Shown one piece after another: positions 1-14,000 of a stretch of 64,000 bases of DNA. The translations under genes and the position numbers were made by a program. The stretch's first letter is position 1; the number at the start of each line of letters is the position of its first letter. Origin of the DNA: Atriophallophorus winterbourni (Eukaryota > Platyhelminthes > Trematoda > Plagiorchiida > Microphallidae); NCBI GenBank assembly GCA_013407085.1, contig JACCGJ010023187.1, forward strand, positions 1 through 64,000, read 5' to 3'. The notes below the pieces were generated by a model that did no database searches, was not told where the DNA came from, and was given only the letters and a program-made list of their open reading frames with translations.

Positions 1-2232
1 TATATTTCGATCAAGGCGGTTCGAAGGAGGAGAATTATTCTAATTATGACATAGTGTGGAGGAGCGGAGTGCCTTATCGATAAACGATAATCACGAGCTT
101 CCGAATGATATGCAGAACACTACACTTCCGAACAACAATAGCAGCTTGCACCAAAAATCCAACGACGACAATCGCGAACACGTAATAATTCGGGTTTCGG
201 AAGGATTACATGATAACGGTTAAAGCGACAATATTTTGAAAACAAGGACAGTTGTACAAGGTCTGCTGCTATCGAAAGATATGCAATTCGTCAAGGTCGG
301 TAAAATGAACCCTACGTGATGAGGACTTGAACCGAACTAGTCGGTATGAAATCGACTGACACATCAGATCGAAGTGACAATTGGGACAGACATGTTTTAG
401 TTCAGTGTTGTGGTTACTCGATTTGCTTGTATAAGATAGGCGTGTTTTGTACTTTGTCATGTGAGCAGTAAGAGCTTTTGACTAATCGAATTTCTCTTGT
501 GGGTGAACACGATTAGAGTTGAACAGGTTGGCCTCATGGATGGATCGGGACACGAACATCTAGTAGGTGTGAAACGACGTGGGTGACGTCATTAATGTTT
601 ACCCGGTTGGCCTGAAGCATGTGCAAACAAAGTAATAGACCTGAGAACAGAGAATGTGGGTTGGCCTCGAATAATCTGATATAACCACTTCGGGGTTCCC
701 ATACCCACTACAATAGAGTAGGAAAATGTTTAATTGGAATTTAAGTTTGGTTGAATTCGCTTTTCCAGTGCGAGATAAAGAAAAGGCACTGATGGTTTTC
801 TGTGAACTATGGTCATCACAGTATTATTCAACATAAAAGTTTGTAACTTTTCTACAAAAGTTATTTCACTGGGTGAGGACGAAATTTCTGACGTAATATT
901 GTTTCAGAAAAAAACATGCACGGACCGTATGAAACTACTGACGATATACTAGACTAGATTGCGGCATGTGGATGTTGAGATCATGACTGCATATCGGGAG
1001 ACTGCAACTAATTTGTATGACCTATAGAAACTGTGTTCACCTGATCACGTTTGCATGGCTTACGTGTTTTCTTGAAAACTGACTTGAAGGATGCCATTTA
1101 ATAAATCATCAAAAAATCTACAATCATAAACTTGTCATTCGAACTACACCGTTCAAAGTTTCTTAATTTGGATTATCTCTTTGTCCACCTGTATTTCAGA
1201 TATGATAAAGAAAATTGTTGATAGTCTTCTAGGTTTTGACGTTTATCAAGTCGTCTACCTTCTATTCTGTTCATGATCATCGACTGTTAACTTAGCTATC
1301 TCGTTTTAAATATTGAGACATCTGTGTGGATTTTATCGACTGTCTCAAATCTCGTGTCTCTGCTAATAGACTCCATCATCATTGACCGAATGAGGCAAAC
1401 ACAACAAGGTTAACGGAAAATCGCCATGTATTCTGAACAAGACATTCAGGTCGCTTTCCGATTGTCACTTGTGTATGATGACTGGGAGCATACATCTAGG
1501 TATATGTGAAAGGTCATTCGTGTAGTACATACAATACTTTCCTGGACCTAGTTGTATACAATTATTTCCTTCTTTGTGTGCATGCACACAACATAACTAT
1601 GATTTAGTGCTGTTTGAACATTATGAGAAAAGCTAAAAAGGTTATTTAAAGATGCCTGAAAAGGCTTCAGGATTTAATCACTTACCATTCGTAAAACATT
1701 TTGCTGTATAATGATAAAAATGCTGAAATGTACCAAGTAAAATAAATTCACTTGTTAGATAATGATAATAATAATGATAATAATAATAATAATGATGATG
1801 ATGATAATCAGCTGACAATAATAATAATCAAATAGTAATAATAATCGTGTATTTAGCTATTATTTTTGTTAAAAGCTTGCGTCATGTATCTTTCTTAATC
1901 CTTGTATGCATATGATTCTTACAAATACTTTGTGTAAAGCATTTTTGTGCCAATCATTTGGCTATTAATTATGTACAAAGAATTTTAATTATTTGATATG
2001 GTATATTATTCAGACAAAATGTAGTTGAAGGTTTGTATAGTTAAATCCCAATTTCGAATGTTATAGATCTTATCATACTTCGAGGTTGACTCAAGCACGA
2101 ATCACTAAAATCGCGCATCTTATTATAGTTCGATGTCGAGCAATACCCGAGTTTACTTAACAAAATTAAGTAGTAAATAATAAAAATATATTGATGCGAC
2201 ATCTTTGCTTTGATCGAACGAAAATAGTTTGT
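1..2232. other. 3' flank of the channel gene, no gene recognised
   Basis: AT-rich sequence downstream of the channel stop codon. No open frame longer than about 60 codons has recognisable content. The short motif ggttggcct recurs near 525, 604 and 660. Two diverged copies of a roughly 50-bp unit (…cttatcatacttcgagg / cttattatagttcgatg…) lie at about 2060-2150. I see no confident polyadenylation signal on the minus strand. Confidence 0.6.
1758..1845. repeat. (AAT/ATG)n trinucleotide microsatellite
   Basis: Imperfect run of aataat and gatgat triplets, interrupted once by cagctgac. Confidence 0.95.
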
Positions 2233-3039
2233 CTATCGGAAGTGTTCTGTTGAGTTGTTTGAATTATCAATGATTTCTATGGACACTGTAAATTCGGAAG
2301 TTCCGCATTTTATATGTACAGGCTTTTGTAAGTTTGAACAAAAGACAAAGCGTCTAGGTTTTAGCACTAAAATCGGACTGTCTTCAGTGTCAAATTCCTT
2401 TGTAAAACGACTTCCATCTACGCGACAGATTTCCAACGGATGTATAGATGACGTTGGGGAAAATTGATTTGGTTTGTGCCGAACACTTCGTGAAAATGAT
2501 TCCAGCTCATACGGTGAACACGCCGTCAAATCTTTCTCCTTTTCAGGAAAGAATACCTTTTCTTCTCTCATGCTCACGCATATCCGTGACATCTTTCTTT
2601 GTCTATTTGAAGTATACGTTCGTATAACGAGTTCGAATACTTCGAAAAATAAGATGCAACTGAATCCAAAACAGAATGAACTCAGTCCTCCGATTTCGCT
2701 GAACAGCTTCGCCAGTGAATACAATTCCTCCTCGGTCATTTCGGTAATCCCTTCTGCTTGAATAAGAACCAACTTGACGGCACTGGAATTTCTATAGTTG
2801 TCCATCATATCGTTCAAACGTGTGTAAGATACGTAATGGCAAGCAATGGGGCACGCTGTGGAATTAACCAACGCGATTGGAAAGCTGTTTTGGCATTTGC
2901 TCGGGCAATCAGTCAGCAGATTAGATGTTGTTTGCTTGTTGGAAGAGAGTTGTGACCAACGGCGAACCAATTCCAGCGGACAGAGGCAGCCGCATTTTGT
3001 ATGGTAGTGTCGACATATTGTGGACCATTGACAAGCGAC
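2233..3039 (-). CDS. DEG/ENaC channel exon 3 (last): Cys-rich domain, TM2, C-tail
   Basis: Acceptor TTTTTTTGTAAAG precedes GTC GCT TGT. The frame stays open to the TAG at 2233-2235. It encodes VACQWSTICRHYHTKCGC, which matches the Y-S-x-x-x-C-x-x-x-C segment that follows the RLP-like stretch in this family, then a second Cys cluster, TM2 and the tail. Confidence 0.95.
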   Translation of the reverse strand, partial: VACQWSTICRHYHTKCGCLCPLELVRRWSQLSSNKQTTSNLLTDCPSKCQNSFPIALVNSTACPIACHYVSYTRLNDMMDNYRNSSAVKLVLIQAEGITEMTEEELYSLAKLFSEIGGLSSFCFGFSCILFFEVFELVIRTYTSNRQRKMSRICVSMREEKVFFPEKEKDLTACSPYELESFSRSVRHKPNQFSPTSSIHPLEICRVDGSRFTKEFDTEDSPILVLKPRRFVFCSNLQKPVHIKCGTSEFTVSIEIIDNSNNSTEHFR

Positions 3040-5043
3040 CTTTACAAAAAAATAATGATAATGTTAAGAGTAGGGAAATTTCTAATTTGTAGTATTTTTA
3101 GTTTAAAATAATAATAGGTTGGATATGAATTGAAAACGACGCAATCTAAAAATATACATACGATCGGGTTTTCAAATGAACTCAGCCAGCTGGGAGAGAG
3201 GAGTTGTAGTAAAGGTTTCTCATGGATATTGTACGAGCTCGATCTGATTGTCTTGAATTCATTGCCATGAAGCAAGATTACATTCTTAGCAAAACACCTT
3301 TTGAATTGACTCCTACGATCAAGATTACTAGACATTTTGAGGATTCATGGGCTTTTAGGTTTTGTTTCTGAAATCGTGTCCCATTGTTACAGATATCCAT
3401 AGTTGTATGCATTCAATCACATAAGTGCATGCAAATATGTTTTTTTGTTCCAAGCCTATAGGTTTCATCCGTTCTACATGTGTGTGGGCGTTTGTGATTG
3501 AAGATTTTGATCGGACCAGCCTAAGCCAACAGTGGCTTGCAAATTCAAACTTTATACCATAGTTATTTGATGCGCGGTACTCAACATCACCGAGCAACTA
3601 ACAACAAGAACAGCAATAATAATAATAATAATCCCAGAGGTAAATTAGATTCAATTCCAATTTAGCGGTTTAAATGCATATCACTTTACATAAAACGACA
3701 TTATAATAATATGGGAAATACGAACAATATAACAAGCAAAAGTGGGACTGAGTTGTTTAACCCATTATCTCCAAGTGTCCTATTTGTAGTATATCTACGA
3801 ATATGCCCATATCTAGTGATCCGCAACAATCACGTGATCTAAAAAGCATTCAGAGCAAACAGTAGGTTGCATGGTATAATACGTCACAGGAACTGACCGG
3901 GTGTTCAGTTGCGCGTGGGCGGTGCGTTGTTTTGTGGTGATCGGAGCAACGTTTGGGGTTTTCTACGTTGGGTGGCAAGTCTGTTCTTGCTGTGGTTGTT
4001 TGTAGCGACGAGCACACGAAGGCTAGGTAATTAATCTATCGACGTCACCGTACGGTAACATTCATTCCAGTCACACCAACTGGAAGGAAATAGGGCGTCA
4101 TTTCCCATTGTCCTGCGAATAGGACATTAGGATGATGTACTTTATATGCTGCCTTATACTAAGCTAGCCTCATTTTCCTAGTTGAGACACGCCAAAGGAG
4201 TGTATTACGTTGGAGGAAGTGAGAGATCTTCTGGAAAAGTGCGAGGACGAATGTTCTGAAGTTACTGTCTGTGTGTTACCGCCAGATGCCAGTGAATGGT
4301 GTCAGACTTAGATGAAGGTGACGATGTTGTTACCTATGCCGGAGATGTACTTGTTTCTGACGCTCCCGGAGAGTTAGAAGTCACTATGATTCGAGAAGAC
4401 GTAGAAGATTACGATCAGGTTGGCAATGAAGAAGAAAAACTAGAACAGAATCAGGTAAGTTCTTATAATAATTCGCTGTGAAATCAGATATTTGAAAATG
4501 TTCCAATATAAAGAAACTTTATATTTCAACATTCAACAAAACCTGTGACACCTGCAAAACGTCCAAGGAGGAAAGAAGGTCTTTCTGTCTCTATCCTGGA
4601 TAAAGCAGAAGAATCCAGCCTACCCAAAGACATCTGCACTTAACGGACAGGTCGTTGCGCTAGCAAATGATAATCTAAGACAAACTGTAGGCCAACATAC
4701 TCTTGTACAACTTTTTGATTTAATGACTAAAGAAACTGTTCGCTACGTCACTGATGTTAGAAATGATCACAATTTCACTACATCAGCTGAAGAATTGAAA
4801 GTCTTTCTGGGGATTTTAATTCTAACTGGATACCATAAAGTCCCATCGGACAATTCTACCACAACGGCAAACACAGGTGACCGATCATTTAAGGTGAAGC
4901 CGTTGTTTGACCTTTTCAACGAGAATTTCCGCAAGTTCGGCTATTTCACACCCAACATCAGTATTGATCCGATGATTGTGAAATATTATAGGAGAAATAG
5001 CTTAAAACAATTCATAACAGGAAAACCTATTCGATTTGGATAT

Positions 5044-5090
<47 letters not shown>

Positions 5091-8000
5091 AAACTGTTAC
5101 AGTTTCTGAAAGGAGGCCAATCCATCAGATACACACTTTGGTTCTCGCGTTGTCTTGTATGTTGTACAACACATTTCTGATTCATCCAGTTACGTTCTCT
5201 ACTTTGACAACTTCTTGACAAACATTGATCTTCTATCCCAACTGGCTGATACCCGATTTCGAGCAACTGCCACCATTAGAGTAAACTGGGTCAACAAGAC
5301 ATGCCCACTGAAGTAATCAAAATAGATGAAAAGTGGACCGTGGAACCAATGAATATGTTTGCGACAGAACATCAGAGGTACTATTTGTGCGTTGACATGA
5401 CAACAACATTGTGGCAGAGCCCACAAACCACGATTCCATTGAGCCCCTTCATGATATCAAGCGACGAGTAACAGGGCAGGAAAAAAGCACTGTGAAAATG
5501 CCCAACTTGATCTCTGATTGCAATGCGTATTTGAACGGTGTTGATCATGATGATTGGCTTGTTTAAAAACATTGTGCTTCCATTCGTGAAAAAAATGGTA
5601 CTGGCCCTTGTTCACTCACTATATTGACATGACAATGGTGAATGCATGGATCTTGCACAAAATTATCCATGGGCAAAATGAACTATCTCTGAAGGACTTC
5701 AGATGAGAAATTGCCACCGTTTATTTTAAGATAACCATACCTCGGAAGTCTGCAGGAATGCCCAGCGTATACAGGTTACCTGTGAGAGCTGATATGGTAC
5801 GTTACGATGACGTTGAACATTTCTTGAAGCAAAGGGGCAACCAGAGGTGCAGCCAGTATCACGGGCCTAAGACATATTGCGGGAAATGCAATGCAACTCT
5901 CTGCCCTACTTACTTTGAGACGTTTTATAGCTCATAGTGACATCATGTGGACTAAGACTCATTTTATGCTTGCTCCTTTCACATACGGATATAATCATGA
6001 ATAATGAATGGACATATTTTCATAGTTATGCAAAGAGGCTCATTTACATCAAGTCATCCCAGTGTCCTATTTAGAGGACAGGCTGTATCTCCATCTTTAA
6101 AATCCGAACACATAGTATAATTATTTTTGTGCTCCGGGGACTTCAAAAAACACTACCAGAAACAAAATTCTTCGCCGAAAATACTTTGGGAGATAACGGG
6201 TTATTCAATAGCTTAAGAATCAGGTCAAATTGCAAAGGGTTGGATTTGTTTTCAGTGGCATTGTGGTGTGGCTTATGTAGCCACGTGAGATCACGATGTG
6301 TAGCTTTATCGAATAAAGGCGAGAAAGCATCACGATTTTTTAAATAGAGCTAGCGTCATGATAAATATCATTAAACGCCGATGAATTCCAACCACATGTC
6401 ACTTCGATAAACGCTTTGTTAATGCCGTCGTCTAGTTTGATGCTGAAACATTCTACGTAACTCGGTTAAAACTATTTGAGCATCAAATGCTAGCATTCAG
6501 CACCAGCTTTAGACAGTGTAGACGTAAAATGTCAAACTTTTGTAGGTTGTTTCTCCCTGTCCGATCGCTACGACTGAGTTAAAGTAAACGGAGTGCTATC
6601 CAAAATGTGCAAAACCACCAGCGGAGTCCCAAAAGGATCCATGCTAGGCCAACTCCTCTTTCTAATATACATAAATGGTCCTGTTCGCGGGTGATATAAA
6701 AATTTGGACGCAAATTAGTTCGGCAGATGATTGTGATTGCAAATGGATTTGGACAAAGTGTCGAATTGGGCGGTCATGAATAATATGATATTCAACATAC
6801 TGAAAAGTAAGATGCTCCACCATGGCAAGAATGTTCCTTGGACATATCGATTTAGAACTAAAAACTTGACATGAAGCTCATTTTAAAAAGATCTTGCAGT
6901 ATGGATTAGTGGAAACCTAAAGAGCACGGTTCACTGCAAAATATATATCGACAGGCCAACCGATTGTTAGGTATCTTTCGAAGAATATTTGAAAGATTTT
7001 CGCTGGTAACGTTACCAAGAATAATGAATTTCTACCTTCGCCCTACGATGGATTATGCGGTAGAGGTCTGGGCTCATTGGCTGCGAAAATATTTCGCTCT
7101 CTTTGATGAAATCTATCACACAGCAACAAAGTTAGTGGTAGGTCTTCGCAATGTTCCGTACACCGAAAGATTGCGACTTCTGAGTCTGTGTGACTTTACT
7201 CAAAGGAGGATACGGCGCGATATTATTCTGACCTATAGAATTGTGTCTACCGAAGGACGTGGACTAAAACACTGCTTGATGAGTGTGATGAGAAAGTGAC
7301 ACGCGGACATACGTTATCCCTTTACGTCCCAAGTTCCCGTATTGATTGTCGACGGCATTTTTCGCCGTACGTGATATATTTCATTGGAATTCCCTACCCC
7401 AACATGTGGTGGACTCTACTTGCCTGGTGATGATTAAAGCGAAATTGGACTTACACACGCAAAATAACATGATTCGTGAGCCTTACATTTGATATTCTCT
7501 ATTCGTTTTACACTATTATCTATTTCATTTTTTCATTAATTCCGTAATACCGTATTGTTGTATAGTATTAACATTTTAAACATAAATCCATGTATCCTCG
7601 AATCCTTGCTTTCTGTTCAGAGAAAGAATCTAATCGGTGTGTGTCTACTCCAATTGGATCTGCTTCAAAGGTCACTGCCTATGGCATTAACGATGGGAAC
7701 AAGCTCTGATACAGCAATCGATGGATAATATGTTTGTGACCGATCGTGTATTCATAAAACAAAGAAATTTGAGTGCAATCGGTTAGAGAAGATTTTGGGT
7801 AACGTTTCACTCCTGACACAGAAGCTTAGTCAGACCAAGGGTGACAGTCAGGACAGAGAACATGATTAAGTAGTAGTCAACCCCCCACCATTGATTTGGC
7901 CTTACCGCTAAACAGATGATAGTACGCCTACAGTGTGTCACGTGGAATGACTAGGATCAGTGGTCGATTTGCCAACTAGTGTGATCAACATCAAGCTAAT

Positions 8001-11000
8001 ACAAGCGAACACGGTCAAGGTCGTTTGACACAGCGGTCCACATGCGTCAAAGTAAATAACTAAGAAGGCTAAACAAGGAGCGCTTGTATGCCACTGTTAG
8101 ATAAGGCTGGTACGACCAACCTGTTCAATCACATGTGTCCAAACACATGTTTACTGGAGTTAAACCCAGAACCATGAAACAAAATATTCATTTGCATGCT
8201 TTGCATGCTGTGTGACTGAAAAGCATGCAAATGAATATTTTGTTTTAAGAAGGCTAAGGTTAGGCTATTTTTGAAGAAAAACAAAAATCTAATTAACTAG
8301 TAGGTATAAGGTGACTAACAACTATTTACCATCGCATCAGTGTCGAGCGCCAGATTGTGGAGATTTCTGCCACATTCACCTTATTGACCTGCCTTGGCAA
8401 TTTCGACCGCCTCCGCATGTAGGCGTTCGCTATAAGGTTTAATACCCGGTCTCAATATTGCCACATTGTCTAGATCGACGCTGTGACCCGTATGCAAAAC
8501 GTGCTCCGCCAAGGCGGAATCACGAATAAGAGTTTGATATTCTCTTGCGTCCCGGGGATGTCTCCGGACACGATTTCGGTGTTCTTCGATTCTAGTATGA
8601 ATTTCCCTCGAAGTCTGTCCTATGTAAACACCCGAACAGTCCTTACATTTGATTATGTAGATGCTGTTCGTAACGCTAGATAAATGTGTCTTATCCTTGA
8701 GGTACATCAGAACCGAGCTCTGATACACTTGACAGTCAGTGTTTCTATACGCCTTTGCACGTTGTATTCCTTCGAATACATTATGCGTTGTGTGTCAATA
8801 TAACCGTTGCATCGAAATTCGATTTGACAGTCGTTCCAAAAACAATTTAAGCCACGTAAAATCAAACCAGCATTAACATATTAAACTCGGGTATTTTACA
8901 CATGTGCGGAGACGGATTTTCTATGCGCAAGAATATTCTTTAACAGATTTCGGAAATTTACATTTTGGGGTCTCAGATAGGCGTATTACGATCAGGAATG
9001 GCTTGCCTTGAAACAGTAGAAAAATGGTACACAAGTTGAGATTTTAAGCCATTGTTGCTTAAGGTCAAAATGTTCAATAGCACGTGAATGGAGGTAAATC
9101 CGGGTTCACGAATAAAGTTACTCATTTGCATCGCACACACCCCACAACTGTATTCTTGCTGTTTGCATTCAACAGGCATCGATAATACGATCAGGATCCG
9201 CATGCCTTCAAACACTGTTTGAGTTTGTAAGCCACCGTTGGAAAAGCTCGTACAACCAACTAAATACGGATTTTTGTTTCAATTAAATGGATGTAAGCCC
9301 ATCTAAACGCGTGTGGGCACATGTGATTAAACAGGTTGGTCGTACCAAACTTATCTATCAGTGGCTTACAAGCGTAACATTTTTACCATTATTCTACTGT
9401 TGGGTCCCTGCCAGATGAGTGCATACAGTACGAAACCAGTCGAGGTAAATGCAGGCAAATACGGATTTGGGTTCGGGTCTTTTTTATCTATAAAGTCATG
9501 TCTATAGAATGGAAAATGGTCGTATTCCGAAAGATCTACTCTATGGTGAGTTGCAACTAGGAAGTCGACCATTGGGCAGACCGCACTTGCGGTACAAAGA
9601 CGTTTGCAAAAGAGATATGAAAGCTCTTGGCATTGACCCGGCGAGTTGGAAGAACTTGCTCTTGACCGCTCAAATTGGAGGCACTGTGTAAAGCGTCGTC
9701 TGCATGCTGGGGAGGAGCAGATACAGCTCTTGGCGGCTGAACGCAGATCACGCCGCCGACGTGCAACTGACGCAACACAACCGAGTTCTGACTATCGTTG
9801 CCAGCGCTGCGGGAGAGATTGTTCCTCCCGAATCGGACTGTTTAGTCACTCAAAAAGCTGCAAAACTTGAACATTCACGCGTTTGTGATGTAGATTTATG
9901 GTCGACATCGACCGAAGGAGGCCAACAACAACCAACAAGTGACCATTATCTCGTCTAATTTGTTGACAAATAAACCGTTTTCCTATTCATGAAAACAGCC
10001 CATTTCATGAGATGTGTGTTTCTTTAATGTTGAATATTATGCGAATTTTTTTTGAAAATGTGCTGCTGAGTGACCTACTTTTTTATTCGGTTGTGTGCGC
10101 TTCTTATGAATAATTCTCTCAGAATTCCCCAGATTAAAAACGAGCAAAACTATTCTATCCAGCAATCTAATAAATAATAAAATTTCATTCGTGATCTTTC
10201 AACCGAAAGCATGGGATTGGTGATAAGATAAATCAAGCGGAATGTTTTTAACCAATCAAGAATGTGAATTTTACGCTAAAGTTATGGTGACAAAAATGCG
10301 CCTTTTCGTCATCCGACAATAAACGCGGTCGAATTATTTGTCTGTTTTGTGTCATTTTGTAAACGGATGGATGCAGCATAAACAAACATTATCTTCCTCA
10401 CGTGAATAAATAAATAAATGTGACAGTTACAATTCTGGCTGGAAAACCATACGCTTAGAGTTGTTCGAATTGTGGTCTTTTTCTCTAGGTGTCACAAGAT
10501 GAATTGACTGATGAACTTAAGACTGCGTATTAATTTGGTATAGAATCTGACTGCTCATTAATACAATGTTTCAAACCTGCTTTCGTACTCGACATACGAT
10601 CGGAGAATATCTCACACTAACAAGTGTGCACATTTTCTCGTTTATTAGTTCACGGTTCCAGCATGCATCTATTTTATTACTGTGCACTCTGAACTATCAA
10701 CGATACTCTCCTATTTTCATGCTGGGTTGGCATCGTTGGAAATGTTTGAAGAGGTCACGTGCCGACGAAACTATGGTGTGAGTGATTGGTAACTTTGAGC
10801 GAAATACGATTTATGATTTATCCAAGTGCAAAGCGGCTGCCGACACTATTCAATTGAGAAATGTAACCGACTAAGATAAAGTTGCATCGTTCTGATAAAT
10901 ATTGAATTAATAAGCAATTATGCATGGACATTAAAGGTTTACAACATAAAATCGATTAATTGTAAAACTTGTATCTCTAGGCTGGGATATAATTAAATTG

Positions 11001-14000
11001 CGACACCGGGATGATAGGACTCAACAAATAAGTGGTCTAAATAGACTCTGTAGAGCAGTCTTATCGGTTGTTCATTAGCTCGCCGAACAATTTGCATACA
11101 AGACGAGTTCTGTAAATAAAATCTTGGATCACTCAGTCGTGCCTTGCACTCTCAATCCATAGAGCAGAATCTTTAGGATGCATTTTGTTTTTCAAGGTCA
11201 ATGTTACGATTCTCATAAAATGCAGTTCAGAATAAATTACACATGCAGCAAGATGGGGGTTAAGCTGTTAATCCCATTTTCTAGTGTATCTGTCACATGA
11301 TAAGGACCCTAGACTTCATCAATTTAAGGTCGTTTTCCAGCTGATCTACGCATGGTTTATATCGGGAATTCAACCCTCAGTTGAGCATCACGTGGGGAAC
11401 AGAGACGTTCGTAAAGAGCTACCATATTGATCATGTACTTTATTAAATAACTGCAATGAAGAGATAGTTTCGGGTCCTGGTTTGTAGCGTAGTCTACAAT
11501 CATAAAGTTGTCAAGTCATGTAGAAAAACCGAACAATTGGATTATTTACAGAGCGCTATAGCTCACATACGCACGATTAAACCTGTTTATAAAATGTGAT
11601 TAAAGTGTATCAAGGACGTCTTAAGTAAAAATTCAGGTCATCCTAATCAGGTTTCCAAATCCATAGCGTAAATAATCTTCTATAGAATCGAGCAGTTGTG
11701 CAGTGATGATATAGATAGAAAACGTGCGCACCGAGAAGCCATTCTATGAATTATTATCTATGGAGTGTTGTAAGATGTCAACAATGTAAACAATGTGAAA
11801 CACCACACACCGAAAACAGATAACTGGCGAGCTATGGCACGCATACGGTATGTCAAAGTGGTTTCAGATGTTAAATTTAAAATCGTAAATGGGGTTTCAA
11901 TACGGGTGACATACAGGAATGGTAGAACACTTCGGTCGGCATTTGTACACCTCAAGGATAGTTTAACTTTAAATAGTTCAGTGAGCCTTGTAACAGTCGA
12001 AATGTAGTAAAAAAAATTGACATGGAAAGCCCTGTTCGATAGGGTTCGTACAACGAACAACCATGTTCAAACCCAGATTCGCATAATGATTCCTGGTCAA
12101 GCTCTCAAAGCGCTCATAGTCGACCAATATAATGTATTGCCTCATCAGGTGGATGCAGTATGATTAGTTCCAGTGAGCATTGTAATAGTGAATAAGTGGT
12201 TAACAAGATTAAACTTTAAAGCCACTGGTTGACAGGATTCGTACAACGAACCGAGATATTCAATAACAATCGTGATGATACTCTGTGTTTGAATATAATG
12301 GTTCGTTGTGCAAAACCTATGAAACAGTGGCTTGCATGCACAACTTCGTTTAGCACTTTCAAACTGACACAAGTTCACTGAATCTAAGCTCACTGTTTCT
12401 ACCTGAAGAAGTCGAACAGTCAAAACTGGTTGTTGTGTGTATACACTGTGAATGTGAGTAACACATTACATTGGTAACCCATAAGCGTGTGAATGCTGGA
12501 TCAGGAATCACTGTTATTTAGTTTGGATAGTTATACGAACCCTATTTAACAGTAGCTTCAACGTATAGATTCTTTTATCACGATCCATCGTTCAAAGCTC
12601 ACTGAAAATGTTCTTATTGTCTCTATCTGAGGAAGGAAAACATAGGGAAATATGTTTTGGAAAATAAGTGCGCGGGATATAAGCACCATTGTTGTGATTA
12701 TCTCAGCACGTTTTCAAGGTCAACACATCAACATTCAAAATTTTAAACTGGCTTAATGATTCCGGTTGCCATTAGAAGCTGCAATCAGCTATCCAGTGCA
12801 ACTTCGATTGATTAGTGCCTTTTCGGCTTATGTAGGAAATAAGTTGCAAATGATGAGCGAGAACAAGTGCGTAACATTCTATCACCATCACAACCTTAAG
12901 CTAGAGTAACTGATGATAAGCAACTTCAGCCTTATGAGAAATAAAATGTGTCCTACCTTACACAATAACTTCTTTCCGTTGAGGCGCATCCATTCAGGTT
13001 GATTTTTCAAAAAAATTTGTGATTGATTAAAGCCGAACCACCATATCCCGTTAAAATAATGTGTTGTCGATGCACTCACAAATTTAAACAAACTAGTTTA
13101 TTAAATATGCGCTCATTGCTAAACTTTCGATAACGCCTTACGAAGCTTTTTGAGTCTGTAATATCAATTGTTCTCGAACCTTTAGATTTTGTCGAACAAT
13201 ACGTTGACGACATTCCATCAGACAGCCTTGAAACGTGATCCAACTCACACCCCAATTTTCTGGCGAAATTCGATGAAATTTTCCCATATTTCATTCATTT
13301 CGGTACATTTTCTCACTGGGTTTTATTTATGTCTACGTCTTATCGGTCGATTTTGTCTCATTCTTTCAGGAAATACCTGAGTAATATTATTTTGCATAAG
13401 TATATCAATTGGGTTTGCAGTACATGGGTATTTATTTATAGCTGTTTGCTGATATAGCCTGGTAAAACGATTGACAATAAAGATAACGAAATAGTGAACA
13501 GGGAGAATTTCTTTTAAATTCTACTTGATATGAAGTGAAAAATTTCGAATTTGTTTGAAAATTATTTAACATAAACTCTCCTTGGAACAAGGTAAATATT
13601 CGGAGCCATCTTTCGCCGATCAAATGTGAAAGAGTGCATTTTAAACATAATAAGTTTTCAACTATTTATAAAAGAAGTAATACACAAGCTAAAATACTTA
13701 TTTGCATGCATTTTTCTCACATGTGGCCCACGACCAACATGTAGATTGTGTTGAACAAAATCCACATTTTCATCACACACACACTAGCTCCACTACCAGT
13801 TTCTTACTGTTTGCCCTTATCAGGTATGCACAGCAAGATTGGAATCTACATGACTTGAAACAGAGTAAAAATGGTAAACAAGTTGTGCTTGTAAGTCACT
13901 GTTTGTATAAGTTAGCACGACCTACTTGTTCAATCGCATGTGCCCAAACACCTGTGAATGAGTTTAAACCCATGGAGTTGAAAAAATCCTTATCTGCGCG

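Larger units (their letters stand above)
3757..6100 (+). mobile_element. Decayed piggyBac-family DNA transposon bounded by TTAA
   Basis: TTAA occurs at 3757-3760 and 6097-6100, the target site piggyBac duplicates. Inside lie fragments of a piggyBac (PGBD) transposase in the expected order. The subterminal motif tgtcctattt occurs near both ends (3778 and 6063) and as tgtcctgcgaataggaca at about 4110. The terminal inverted repeats are poorly matched, so the outer edges are tentative. Confidence 0.7.
7752..8760 (-). mobile_element. Penelope-like element, 3' portion with GIY-YIG domain
   Basis: The minus-strand GIY-YIG endonuclease (8728-8381) is followed by about 600 bp of 3' untranslated sequence, also found at 18.2-18.8, 28.4/33.4 and 35.9-36.3 kb. 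The end caaatttctttg is shared by the copies near 7757, 33620 and 36250. A short hammerhead-type repeat sits inside it (8073-8245). The RT portion is absent. Confidence 0.85.

Noticed and set aside
5036..5266. Ile/Tyr repeat proteins read from (TA)n tracts
   Set aside because: Translations of microsatellites on both strands, here and at 53.3 kb; not genes.
3761..6096. Good terminal inverted repeats for the piggyBac relic
   Set aside because: The inner edges of the two TTAA sites do not pair well; only the subterminal tgtcctattt motif is shared.
12130..12175. Minus-strand CCTGATGAGG as a hammerhead core
   Set aside because: No stem II hairpin and no GAAA at the required distance.
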